DNA from: Aliikangiella sp. G2MR2-5
GTDB taxonomy: Bacteria > Pseudomonadota > Gammaproteobacteria > Enterobacterales > Kangiellaceae
Assembly: GCF_015687155.1 (NCBI RefSeq)
Contig: NZ_JADPQF010000001.1
Span: 496,001 to 560,000, forward strand
DNA length: 64,000 bases
Direction: 5' to 3'
Positions 30,498-37,712 of the stretch are shown here, piece after piece. The first letter of the stretch is position 1, and the number at the start of each line of letters is the position of its first letter. The notes beneath the pieces were generated by a model, which was not told the DNA's origin, searched no databases, and saw only the letters and a program-made list of their open reading frames with translations. The translations under genes and the position numbers were made by a program.

Positions 30498-30982
30498 TAT
30501 CGCCACTCCTTTTTAAAGAAAACACAAGTAGCGTAGGCGCCAATAAAGACCGCCAGCATAAATGCCCAACTACCGGTATTGAGTAGAGCACCGCCGGACA
30601 GCGCCTGACCACTGGTACAGCCTCTTGCAAGGCGGGCCGCAAAGCCCATTAATATGCCGCCGCTAAAAGCCCAGACAAATCGTCGAAAGTTGCTCGGTTG
30701 ACTTCCTTTGATCACCCTTGGAGCGAAACGTCCGCTAAACTTTGCCGACAGGAAACCGCCGACAATCATTCCGATAACTTCGATAAATATCCACGACTCC
30801 AAAAGGCTTCCTGGCGCGTCGATTGATTTTAGATAGCTTCCCTGATTCGGCAGCGTTTCGGCCAATGATTGCGCAACCGCGCCTGAAGCCCCGAGTCCGC
30901 GTCCGGCGATTAAAAAACTCGCCGTTAAGATCAGGCCTAAAATAATACCTGCAAGATACGGGTTGATGTATTGCCTGGTCAT
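30497..30982 (-). CDS. YeeE/YedE family (sulfur transport) half-protein A
   Basis: 161 residues with about four helices. ARLARGCTSGQALSGGAL is the family signature with the conserved Cys. Split YeeE pairs such as this are common in marine proteobacteria and are linked to thiosulfate or other reduced-sulfur uptake. It overlaps the phosphatase-like gene upstream by four bases and its stop overlaps the next start, so the four genes are tightly coupled. Proximity to cysJIH and the tus genes is consistent with sulfur acquisition, which is an inference. Confidence 0.88.
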   Translation of the reverse strand: MTRQYINPYLAGIILGLILTASFLIAGRGLGASGAVAQSLAETLPNQGSYLKSIDAPGSLLESWIFIEVIGMIVGGFLSAKFSGRFAPRVIKGSQPSNFRRFVWAFSGGILMGFAARLARGCTSGQALSGGALLNTGSWAFMLAVFIGAYATCVFFKKEWR

Positions 30983-31509
30983 TGGGCTGACCGTATTGAA
31001 CTGTCGGACCTAGCATAGTGTTTTAGTGTCTCATCGATAAAGCTTTGCCACCTTTCTTCTGGTTGCCAGATAGCGACAAGATCTTTTACCGCTTGTTGCT
31101 TATCAATTTTTAACTGGGTTATTCGATAGAGATAAACAAAAGTTGATGCTCGCCAGTTAAGCTGACAATGAACAAAGACTTTGTCATCTTTATATTGCTC
31201 CATCAACGCGACGAACTGCTTGAAATTTTCCAGTGTCGGGTTGTGCCAGTCGACTTTTATTTGTTCAAAAGTCATACCCAGCTGCTGAACTTTTCGTTTC
31301 TCCTTGAGCTGTACTCCCGGTATCAGGTTGATCACATGTTGAAAGCCATAGTCTTTCAACAATTTAAGTTGTTCAGGCTTGGGGAGTCCTGCGGAGGCAA
31401 GATCGTCGTTGACGAAATGGAAGTTGGTGATTTGTGCAAGCTGCTCTGTCTGTTTTGCCGAAGCAAACGGGGTAATCAAAAAGAGTGTCAAGATCAGTAT
31501 TCGAAACAT
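30979..31509 (-). CDS. Exported protein-tyrosine-phosphatase-like protein
   Basis: 176 residues with a signal peptide (MFRILILTLFLITPFASA). The HCQLNWRAS loop is the HCx5R(S/T) active site of the cysteine-based dual-specificity phosphatase superfamily. The upstream GLPKPEQLKLLKDYGFQHVINL is typical of the beta-lactamase-hydrolase-like/DUF442 branch, whose members are often fused or adjacent to sulfur-dioxygenase or rhodanese domains. It is first in the operon with two YeeE halves and a rhodanese-like gene. A role in sulfur metabolism, rather than in protein phosphatase signalling, is therefore possible. Confidence 0.8.
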   Translation of the reverse strand: MFRILILTLFLITPFASAKQTEQLAQITNFHFVNDDLASAGLPKPEQLKLLKDYGFQHVINLIPGVQLKEKRKVQQLGMTFEQIKVDWHNPTLENFKQFVALMEQYKDDKVFVHCQLNWRASTFVYLYRITQLKIDKQQAVKDLVAIWQPEERWQSFIDETLKHYARSDSSIRSAQ

Positions 31510-31650
31510 TATTATTTCCTTGCATAATAGGCTGTGATAAACACTATATTATTCAAGGCATATTGGTGCCGCACCTGCTAATCTGTGAACAGCCTGAAAG
31601 TTAGGTCTAGTGACAGAGTGATGCGGTGAAAGAATTTAATCTTTTTCTGA

Positions 31651-32436
31651 TTAGTTCTGCTCAGTGAGACTGGAGATCAGTTGCTCGCGATAACTTCGGC
31701 TAACTTTCAGTTGAGTATTATCATCAAGTACCGCGGTATAGTCGCCGGCGTCATTGGTAAGCAATTCCCTGACTAAAGAGAGGCGGATCAGGGTTGAACG
31801 GTGTATTCGCTGAAAGCCGGAGTCTTGTAAACGTTGCTCCATATTGCGTAGCGATTCACGCATCAGGTGAGAGGCTGTCGTCGTGTGGATATTGATATAG
31901 TCACCATCGGCTTCAATCCAACGGATATCATCCGGCGTGACAAAGACTACCCGGCCATGCGAGCGGATCTGGATTCGCTCTGATGGCTTACCGGGGGAGG
32001 ATGTTCGCTCGGTATCGGACATACCCCCCAAAAGGGACTGCAATTGTGCAACATGTTTTCCAATGTTATTGCTATTCAGTTGTTCCCTTATTCTGGCGAG
32101 GCTTTGCTCAAGTCTCTCCCGGGAAAGCGGTTTTAAAATATAGTCAACGGCGTTGACTTCGAAAGCCTCAATGGCGTATTGATCATACGCAGTTAAAAAC
32201 ACAACCAGCGGCATATTTTCAACCCCCACAGCCCGGATTACATCGAAGCCATTCACTTTGGGCATATTGATATCGAGAAATACGACATCAGGTTTGTCGC
32301 TTAAAATGGAGCGGATTGCTTCGCTGCCTCCACCAGACTCCGAGATGATCTTGATATCGGCCTCCTGCTCAAGTCTCAACCGGATACCTTCCCGAGCCAA
32401 TGGTTCGTCATCTACAAGCAACACTTTGATTGTCAT
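31651..32436 (-). CDS. LytTR-family response regulator
   Basis: 261 residues. The receiver domain (1-120) has the acidic pair in LLVDDEP, the phosphoacceptor Asp in VVFLDINMP and the switch Lys in DYILKPL. A linker (about 125-160) leads to a LytTR DNA-binding domain (about 160-255) with VFVTPDDIRWIEADGDYINIHT and FQRIHRSTLIRL. It starts four bases after the kinase gene and is surely its partner. LytTR regulators bind direct repeats as dimers and often control surface or exopolymer genes; the target here is not visible. Confidence 0.93.
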   Translation of the reverse strand: MTIKVLLVDDEPLAREGIRLRLEQEADIKIISESGGGSEAIRSILSDKPDVVFLDINMPKVNGFDVIRAVGVENMPLVVFLTAYDQYAIEAFEVNAVDYILKPLSRERLEQSLARIREQLNSNNIGKHVAQLQSLLGGMSDTERTSSPGKPSERIQIRSHGRVVFVTPDDIRWIEADGDYINIHTTTASHLMRESLRNMEQRLQDSGFQRIHRSTLIRLSLVRELLTNDAGDYTAVLDDNTQLKVSRSYREQLISSLTEQN

Positions 32437-32440
32437 TCGA

Positions 32441-33568
32441 TTAAGTCCTTTCAGCTTTTTGTAAAGGCAAGGTTAAAGTAACACAGACGCCTTCGCCGGC
32501 TCGGCCATTGATTTCAAATTGATGGTCATCACCATAAATTTGTTGAAGTCGAGCTTTCACGTTGGTGAGACCAATACCGCTACTCTGTTTATTTTGCTTA
32601 TAGTCGAATCCTGCACCGTTGTCTTCTACTCGAAGAGTCAAACGGTCCTTGATTTGATTGCAATCGATAGTGAGCTTACCCAAACCTTCAATTTGGCCAA
32701 TACCATGATTCATGGCATTTTCTACCAAGGGCTGCAGGATCATATTAGGTACTTTTATCGATTCCAGTTTCTTATCGCAATTGATTTCAATCGACAATTT
32801 CTCACCGAATCGTACTTGTTCAATCGCCAGGTAGTTCTGAATGGTTTCGAGTTCATGTTTTAGCGTAACCATCATTTGATGGTTATCATTCAGCGATTGG
32901 CGAAAAAAGTTACTTAAGCGCTCGATCATTTGTCCGGCTTTTTCGCTGTCATTTTTTAACACCAGTACGGATATTACATTCAGCGTATTAAACAGAAAGT
33001 GAGGGTTAACCTGCATCTGCAGAGTTTCCAGTTTTGCCTGAGTCAGTTGCTGATTAAGTCGTACTGAATCGAGCTCCTTTTGCTGGGCAATGGCATAGAA
33101 ATTCTTCAGATTAAAACTGCTGATAAATATCGTATAGACGATGATATCGATCAGAAAGAGGGAGTCGCCAAATAGAAAATGACCGGCATGCTGCCAGGGT
33201 TGATATCCTCTCATACCGGGACTCATATCTTCCAGGTAGTGGTAAGAGTAGCTGATAGCAATTCCGTGAGCCAGCGACACAAGGAGAAAAAGCCCCAGAT
33301 GAATCAGCGCCGGAGACGCCCATTTAACCGGACTTAATGGGATTCTTAAAGCGATGATTGTCACCAACGGTGAAAGTAACAACCAGGGTAAACAGATCTT
33401 CAACAGCAGAAAACTGATTTGGCTTATAGGGTGAGGCTCGAATTCGTGTATTGTCAGCAGACCCGATAATTGTGCCAGTAATACGTATATGATGCCTCCG
33501 AGCGTGATCGAAGACATTAGTATTAATACGTGTTTAACCAGTGGTTTGTTGCGACTAAGCCATTGCAT
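32441..33568 (-). CDS. LytS/YehU-type sensor histidine kinase
   Basis: 375 residues. Four N-terminal transmembrane helices (to about residue 160) are followed by a short coiled coil (QQKELDSVRLNQQLTQAKLE region, in two heptad runs). The His_kinase domain has the phospho-His in NPHFLFNTLNVIS, and the HATPase has LQPLVENAMNHGI (N box) and SSGIGLTNVKARL (G box). This is the histidine-kinase family paired with LytTR regulators, as here. There is no extracellular sensor domain, so the signal is probably sensed in the membrane. Confidence 0.93.
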   Translation of the reverse strand: MQWLSRNKPLVKHVLILMSSITLGGIIYVLLAQLSGLLTIHEFEPHPISQISFLLLKICLPWLLLSPLVTIIALRIPLSPVKWASPALIHLGLFLLVSLAHGIAISYSYHYLEDMSPGMRGYQPWQHAGHFLFGDSLFLIDIIVYTIFISSFNLKNFYAIAQQKELDSVRLNQQLTQAKLETLQMQVNPHFLFNTLNVISVLVLKNDSEKAGQMIERLSNFFRQSLNDNHQMMVTLKHELETIQNYLAIEQVRFGEKLSIEINCDKKLESIKVPNMILQPLVENAMNHGIGQIEGLGKLTIDCNQIKDRLTLRVEDNGAGFDYKQNKQSSGIGLTNVKARLQQIYGDDHQFEINGRAGEGVCVTLTLPLQKAERT

Positions 33569-33959
33569 GAGTAAGGGGTCTACTACGATAGATGGTTTCC
33601 GGCAGTGTATTTAATAATAGCGGCAAATGGAAGGCTGGTGCTGTAGGATAACGGCCTGGCCGGGATGGAACGTGGATACAGGCGGTGAATGGTAATAAAT
33701 CTTCAATATTACTAATCAGCTATGTGGAGCCATGTCAAACCATTCGGGGAATTCTGGCGTCAGGATGACTCGTTCGTAAAAATAAAATGTATCGGCTCCT
33801 ACTCGTACTGTATAAGTAGTTGTGGTCAAGTGATAATGTTCTTACCACGCTTCATTATTTGGCTATCCATATGATTTTAAAAGAACTTCTATTTTCGAGA
33901 TGTGTATTTATCGTCAGTAAATCACGATAATAACGAGACTTTACTTTAAGTTTGACGTC
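33569..33959. other. Intergenic region left of the cassette array
   Basis: 391 bp with no supportable gene. It holds the promoter of the kinase-regulator pair, a GTAG-headed GC-rich palindrome at 33643-33663 (CGGCC-T-GGCCG), and at 33907-33932 one arm of an inverted repeat whose other arm (34011-34036) lies inside the first cassette copy. No integrase gene and no clear attI site is seen. Confidence 0.55.
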
Positions 33960-34159
33960 TAACTCATGGCTACGAGACAAAAAGCTCTTTTGCATATAAA
34001 AAATTTTCCGTATTATCGTGATTTAGTGAAGATAATAATCTGTTAAGAGCAGAATACGGAGAACAAATTTTTCTGCTGAGAGTAGTTGAGTGATACGGTA
34101 ACATAATGCCGTATCGATATTTGCGTTTTATCGAGAGAAAAATAAATAAGGGAGTTGAC

Positions 34160-34387
34160 GTGCCATTTTTTCATCGTTACCTTAAGGCGGAGGCCGGGCG
34201 CGTTGATGAAATCGTGGTTACATGCAACGGACACTGCCTCCGCCTTAAGGAGAAGAAAGTCACATCGCCATCATTCCTTGTTTGTTCTTCCTATCGTAAA
34301 CTCGCCAATCTGAGATCGTACAAAGTTAGTATTCCGAAAAACAGGAATACATCAGACAGAATTGTGCGAGCTCTTAACAACCCGTAG
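34160..34387 (+). CDS. Cassette A ORF, copy 1, unknown function
   Basis: 75 residues from GTG 34160, chosen because AAGGGAG lies six bases upstream. An in-frame ATG at 34106 would give 93 residues but has no ribosome site. The TAG at 34385 lies inside the attC-like site, as usual for cassette genes. The protein is basic, with two Cys in VVTCNGHC and another in LVCSS; no family is recognised. Its first third is encoded across a perfect 15-bp inverted repeat (34180-34194 / 34236-34250), so the reading may be secondary to a structured RNA. An identical copy is at 36552-36779. Confidence 0.45.
   Translation: MPFFHRYLKAEAGRVDEIVVTCNGHCLRLKEKKVTSPSFLVCSSYRKLANLRSYKVSIPKNRNTSDRIVRALNNP
34180..34250 (+). 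repeat. 15-bp perfect inverted repeat inside cassette A
   Basis: CCTTAAGGCGGAGGC at 34180-34194 and its exact complement at 34236-34250 enclose 41 bases. The loop holds a further short GTTG/CAAC pairing. The same structure is in the second cassette copy at 36572-36642. It is far stronger than expected by chance inside a coding frame. Confidence 0.85.
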
Positions 34388-34435
34388 CATGTGACAAAGT
34401 TGAAAGACACTTCGCACATGTACTTTTCGTTAGGC
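34372..34435 (+). other. attC-like recombination site 1 (end of cassette A copy 1)
   Basis: 64 bases. The R'' box is TCTTAAC and the R' core site is GTTAGGC, matching GTTRRRY. Inner arms GTAGCATGTG and CACATGTAC pair with one extrahelical G, the asymmetry that directs integrase strand choice. The spacer is about 12 bases. Confidence 0.75.
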
Positions 34436-34439
34436 ACAT

Positions 34440-34943
34440 ATGAAGAAACGTCGACCTACAATTCCATTTTCAGGCTGGATGCTGGCTGTTGATTTGGAAG
34501 AAACCAGAAAAATACAGAATCAGAAAGGTACGCCTGCTTACGGATGTGATTGTGATTTATGCACAGAATGGAAGTTGGCGTATAAGAAAATAATCCCTGA
34601 AAAATTATTAGACGAGTTTGGCCGAGCTGGAGTTGAGCTTCAATCACCAACTGATCTTTACGGCTCTGGCTCTGGAGATGAAGAGCGAACTATAAGAGTT
34701 ACTTTCCACTTCATAGGAAAGATTTTAAGTGGATTAAACGGCGCTACACATGATGATAGATTCGACTATGATGGATTTCCATATGAAGTCGTACGAGATA
34801 ACCCATACTTTAGTGTTAGAGTGATTCCTCAACAAGAAACATATGTATCCGCTCCTAATTGTGAAGCCAAGGGGAACTCCCGTGTCTTATGTATAGATAT
34901 GAGACTTGGCTATCCCGCTAAGTACGTGTGTGAAAATGCCTAA
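34440..34943 (+). CDS. Cassette B protein, unknown function
   Basis: 167 residues, starting 11 bases after the G-TT junction of attC 1 and with its TAA inside the R'' box of attC 2, the compact form of an integron cassette gene. No family is recognised. Near residue 33 a C-D-C-x2-C cluster (YGCDCDLC) suggests metal binding. The middle is acidic, with a GSGSGDEER stretch, and a further Cys is in SAPNCEA and LCIDM. No signal peptide or membrane helix is seen. It probably depends on read-through from upstream, as no promoter fits in the 10-bp leader. Confidence 0.7.
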   Translation: MKKRRPTIPFSGWMLAVDLEETRKIQNQKGTPAYGCDCDLCTEWKLAYKKIIPEKLLDEFGRAGVELQSPTDLYGSGSGDEERTIRVTFHFIGKILSGLNGATHDDRFDYDGFPYEVVRDNPYFSVRVIPQQETYVSAPNCEAKGNSRVLCIDMRLGYPAKYVCENA

Positions 34944-35003
34944 CAAGGGTTAGAAAATGAATTCGGCTAAAAAACAGCCTCACAATTTAAACAAGCGTTA
35001 TAT
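34938..35003 (+). other. attC-like recombination site 2 (end of cassette B)
   Basis: 66 bases. The R'' box GCCTAAC matches RYYYAAC and contains the stop codon of cassette B. The R' core is GTTATAT. A central GGCT/AGCC hairpin with an A-rich loop forms the unpaired tip. Pairing of the inner L boxes is weaker than in sites 1 and 4. Confidence 0.6.
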
Positions 35004-35230
35004 GTACTTTTATGATTGACACAAACTAAATCAGACACTCAGGTTTTAATAGATGCCTATATGACTCACGGCCTATCAGTATTTTAAGGGTAAAACTTAA
35101 GAAAGGCTTATAGATATTGCTTGAAAAAACAAAAAGCCAAAACTCGTAAGAATAATGTATCGACATTTGATTCTTCGACATAGCTACGCCTACCAAATCA
35201 GAATAGAAAAGATTTTTTAGTCTTTATCAA
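35004..35230. other. Non-coding stretch left of the transposase gene
   Basis: 227 bp after attC 2, AT-rich, with no plausible ORF. It may be the flank or 3' end of the element that carries the transposase. No terminal inverted repeat matching the right flank was found by eye. Confidence 0.4.
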
Positions 35231-36205
35231 TTAGGACTGATACAGCAACTTCGCCTGCCCAACTCCCTTAACCCAGCTTTTCTTAATGGCTTTAGCCTTT
35301 TCTCTGAGTTTATCAATTGAGCCCATCATCGTCGGTTGTCCATGACAGAGCTTTTGAATTTGGTCGAGCCAATTACCTTGTTGAATATTTAAACGCTGAA
35401 AGATGGAGCTGACATAAGGCGGAATAGCAGCCTTTTTCTGATGAACAATAGCACGGCCCGTCCATTCTACTAAAGCTAGGTAATCACTCAGGTTAAATGT
35501 GCAAAGAGACTCATCAGGCGACTGGTTAACCGGAATCAGTGGTTCATTCATCTGAAGGGGTGAAGTTTTTAGTTTATCAATTCGCCGTTTGATTGACGTG
35601 TGGAGTGAGGATTCCAGCTCCTGAGTAATCCCTGTACGAATTGGATTTAAATCGACATAAGCCATACAGGCAAGAACTGAAGTTTCATCGAGTAGCGGAA
35701 TCGACTGATAGCGAGATTCCCAGAATCGACCTTTGACACAATCTTCCAGGTTACTCTGTTTCGCCAGAGGCTCATTCAGCCTTGCCATAAACCAGGAAAG
35801 CTTGCCGAGGCGTTTTCGATACTTGGCCAGTTTAGCTTTATCCGCCATGATAGCCTGTTTCTTTAATTCTCGAAGTTTATGGTTCTCAGGTTTATCCAAT
35901 CGGCCGGGATAGGCCTTTAACCAACGCTCGGCGACTTGTTCATCAGTTAATTTTTCAGCGCCTTTAGGGTCAACTTTCAGAACCAGATGATAATGGTTAT
36001 CCATGATGGCGTAAGCGTAGAGTGATACAGAGAAAATATCTGACAGCGCCAGCATTCGATTTTCCAGCCAAGCTTTGCGATGGTCACAGTTACGCCCAGA
36101 AACAGGATCATCGCCACATAGATAAGCGCGTCGAACGCAGCGGGAAATGCAGTGATAAAATCCAGCTGACTCACTGTCAACGAGATATTTACGAGGTATG
36201 GCCAT
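35231..36205 (-). CDS. REP-associated (Y1, HUH) transposase
   Basis: 324 residues. The AGFYHCISRCVRRAYLCG start, the HUH motif in DNHYHLVLKV and the YVDLNPIRTGI segment with the probable catalytic Tyr place it in the TnpA_REP (RAYT) family, related to IS200/IS605 transposases. These single-copy enzymes cut single-stranded DNA at hairpins headed by GTAG or GGAG and are thought to spread REP elements. It lies against the cassette direction between the two copies of cassette A. GTAG-headed sequences occur at 36289, 36312 and 33643. The frame is full length, without damage. Confidence 0.88.
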   Translation of the reverse strand: MAIPRKYLVDSESAGFYHCISRCVRRAYLCGDDPVSGRNCDHRKAWLENRMLALSDIFSVSLYAYAIMDNHYHLVLKVDPKGAEKLTDEQVAERWLKAYPGRLDKPENHKLRELKKQAIMADKAKLAKYRKRLGKLSWFMARLNEPLAKQSNLEDCVKGRFWESRYQSIPLLDETSVLACMAYVDLNPIRTGITQELESSLHTSIKRRIDKLKTSPLQMNEPLIPVNQSPDESLCTFNLSDYLALVEWTGRAIVHQKKAAIPPYVSSIFQRLNIQQGNWLDQIQKLCHGQPTMMGSIDKLREKAKAIKKSWVKGVGQAKLLYQS

Positions 36206-36351
36206 TAGTTCTCATCCTTGAGAAGAAAGTTCTGCTCTTATTCTACCTGTTCATTGATTCACGCCAATCAGCTAAATCCGCTCAAGCTGTAGGAAAAGGC
36301 CGGTTGATGTTGTAGGATATTGGATTAAATCAGGATGTCTGAAAATAGATT
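36206..36351. other. Right flank of the transposase gene with GTAG motifs
   Basis: 146 bp. Two GTAGGA motifs (36289 and 36312) frame AAAAGGCCGG, a pattern close to RAYT target sites. This also must hold the promoter of the transposase gene. Cassette A copy 2 begins at once after it, with no attC-like site at the join. Confidence 0.4.
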
Positions 36352-36824
36352 TAACTCATGGCTACGAGACAAAAAGCTCTTTTGCATATAAAAAATTTTC
36401 CGTATTATCGTGATTTAGTGAAGATAATAATCTGTTAAGAGCAGAATACGGAGAACAAATTTTTCTGCTGAGAGTAGTTGAGTGATACGGTAACATAATG
36501 CCGTATCGATATTTGCGTTTTATCGAGAGAAAAATAAATAAGGGAGTTGACGTGCCATTTTTTCATCGTTACCTTAAGGCGGAGGCCGGGCGCGTTGATG
36601 AAATCGTGGTTACATGCAACGGACACTGCCTCCGCCTTAAGGAGAAGAAAGTCACATCGCCATCATTCCTTGTTTGTTCTTCCTATCGTAAACTCGCCAA
36701 TCTGAGATCGTACAAAGTTAGTATTCCGAAAAACAGGAATACATCAGACAGAATTGTGCGAGCTCTTAACAACCCGTAGCATGTGACAAAGTTGAAAGAC
36801 ACTTCGCACATGTACTTTTCGTTA
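36352..36824 (+). repeat. 473-bp direct repeat, copy 2 (duplicated cassette)
   Basis: Perfectly identical to 33960-34432. Both copies end at the same attC core position and are followed by different cassettes (B after copy 1, C after copy 2). This is what is expected of two independent cassette insertions or a cassette duplication. Confidence 0.95.
36552..36779 (+). CDS. Cassette A ORF, copy 2, unknown function
   Basis: Identical to the ORF at 34160-34387, with the same GTG start behind AAGGGAG and the same stop inside an attC-like site (93 residues if the ATG at 36498 is used). The 15-bp inverted repeat is at 36572-36586 and 36628-36642. Total identity of both copies, including silent sites, means that the duplication is recent or is kept uniform by recombination, so no conclusion on coding selection can be drawn from comparing them. 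Confidence 0.45.
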   Translation: MPFFHRYLKAEAGRVDEIVVTCNGHCLRLKEKKVTSPSFLVCSSYRKLANLRSYKVSIPKNRNTSDRIVRALNNP

Positions 36825-36827
36825 TGT
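36764..36827 (+). other. attC-like recombination site 3 (end of cassette A copy 2)
   Basis: The same site as attC 1, with the core reading GTTATGT instead of GTTAGGC because the bases after GTTA come from the next cassette. That difference is direct evidence of joining at the G-TT position. Confidence 0.75.
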
Positions 36828-37191
36828 GTGTGAAAATATGAATCCAGAATGCAAATTTTATATGGAGATAGAAGCCCCTAAAGGACTAGCTGGGATAGAG
36901 GAGCATCTAGGTCGTTGTAGGCTTGACGTTATGCCATATTTATCTGGATATAACAAAAAAGTCATCTTAAAGGCGGGGCAAGATTGTAATTACCTCGAGT
37001 GGGCAATGGACTCATCGGATACTGATATTATGATCGCGCATGGATATTTCGAAATTCCTGTCGAAGATGCTTGGATGCTGCTGAGTGACTTATCTATAGC
37101 GCTAGTTGCAGCAGGATTTCCACACTATATTGGTATAGATGATGAAGACGGCAACAAAAAATATGCAACGTCATTTCTATGGCAAGAGTAA
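36826..37191 (+). CDS. Cassette C protein, unknown function
   Basis: 121 residues from ATG 36826, which lies inside the attC 3 core region; the ATG at 36838 (MNPECKFYMEIE) would give 117 and may be the real start. The TAA is two bases before attC 4. The protein is acidic, with an ALVAAGFPHYIGIDDEDGNK segment in its C-terminal part. No family, signal peptide or helix is recognised. The layout (no leader, stop at attC) is that of a cassette gene. Confidence 0.65.
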   Translation: MCENMNPECKFYMEIEAPKGLAGIEEHLGRCRLDVMPYLSGYNKKVILKAGQDCNYLEWAMDSSDTDIMIAHGYFEIPVEDAWMLLSDLSIALVAAGFPHYIGIDDEDGNKKYATSFLWQE

Positions 37192-37193
37192 TC

Positions 37194-37249
37194 ACATAAC
37201 AAAAGGTTCAAACTGACGCCTAGCGGCGCAGTTTACCCAAGTGTTATGC
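37194..37249 (+). other. attC-like recombination site 4 (end of cassette C)
   Basis: 56 bases, the clearest site of the array. ACATAAC and GTTATGC boxes pair over seven bases (CATAACA / TGTTATG). An internal bulge separates them from AAACTG / CAGTTT, and CGCC / GGCG closes a small tip. This bulged imperfect palindrome is the hallmark of attC. Confidence 0.85.
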
Positions 37250-37259
37250 ATAAGTCATC

Positions 37260-37712
37260 ATGTACGGATTAATGCTATTTTTCGTCGTTTTTTTACTCAT
37301 TTGTTTTGCAGGCTATCGTTCGTCTCAAGAAAACAAGCGATTCAAGGAGGCGTATGATGCTTTTCTTGAGGAAAATGAGGGAAGTGAGTTCTTTTGCTAT
37401 ACGAATAGAGAGCTATTTTGCAGTTTTATTGAAGAGAAGCTAATCCCGAATCTGGAAGGTGATATATTCATTGTAAAACTGGAAGGTAAGGTGCCGAAGA
37501 GTGAATTTGATGAGAAGTTCATGTCCTATTCTTTGTGTCGCTTAAGAAACGTTGGTTTTCCCAATGTTATGAAAATTGTAAACGGACAATTCATCGACCA
37601 CTCCATACACAATGAAATTTACAATGCTATTAATAATGAAAAATTCGATGAAGTGCAAACCATAGTGCAGAATGCATTGTTAAAAATAAGAGGGGCTTGT
37701 AAAAATGCATAA
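37260..37712 (+). CDS. Cassette D membrane-anchored protein, unknown function
   Basis: 150 residues, starting 17 bases after the attC 4 junction, with its TAA inside a GCATAAC box. One N-terminal helix (MYGLMLFFVVFLLICFAG) anchors it, followed by a charged KRFKEAYDAFLEENEG stretch and a soluble domain with several aromatic residues. The C-terminus holds IYNAINNEKFDEVQ. No family is recognised. It is the last cassette before the stable chromosome resumes with the sigma factor. Confidence 0.65.
   Translation: MYGLMLFFVVFLLICFAGYRSSQENKRFKEAYDAFLEENEGSEFFCYTNRELFCSFIEEKLIPNLEGDIFIVKLEGKVPKSEFDEKFMSYSLCRLRNVGFPNVMKIVNGQFIDHSIHNEIYNAINNEKFDEVQTIVQNALLKIRGACKNA

Larger units (their letters stand above)
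33960..34432 (+). repeat. 473-bp direct repeat, copy 1 (duplicated cassette)
   Basis: Identical base for base to 36352-36824, 2392 bp away. The identity stops on the right exactly inside the GTTA of an attC-like core site, which is where integron cassettes are joined. It contains about 145 bp of hairpin-rich leader, a small ORF and the attC-like site at 34372-34435. Confidence 0.95.

Noticed and set aside
34043-34234. 63-codon minus-strand frame in cassette A (and its copy at 36435-36626)
   Set aside because: It overlaps the plus-strand ORF and hairpin leader; no ribosome site; the attC orientation favours the plus strand.
33960-36824. CRISPR array or composite transposon ending in the 473-bp repeats
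   Set aside because: Only two long copies exist, with no short regular spacers; and the repeats carry no transposase and end at attC cores, which fits cassettes better than an IS-bounded transposon.
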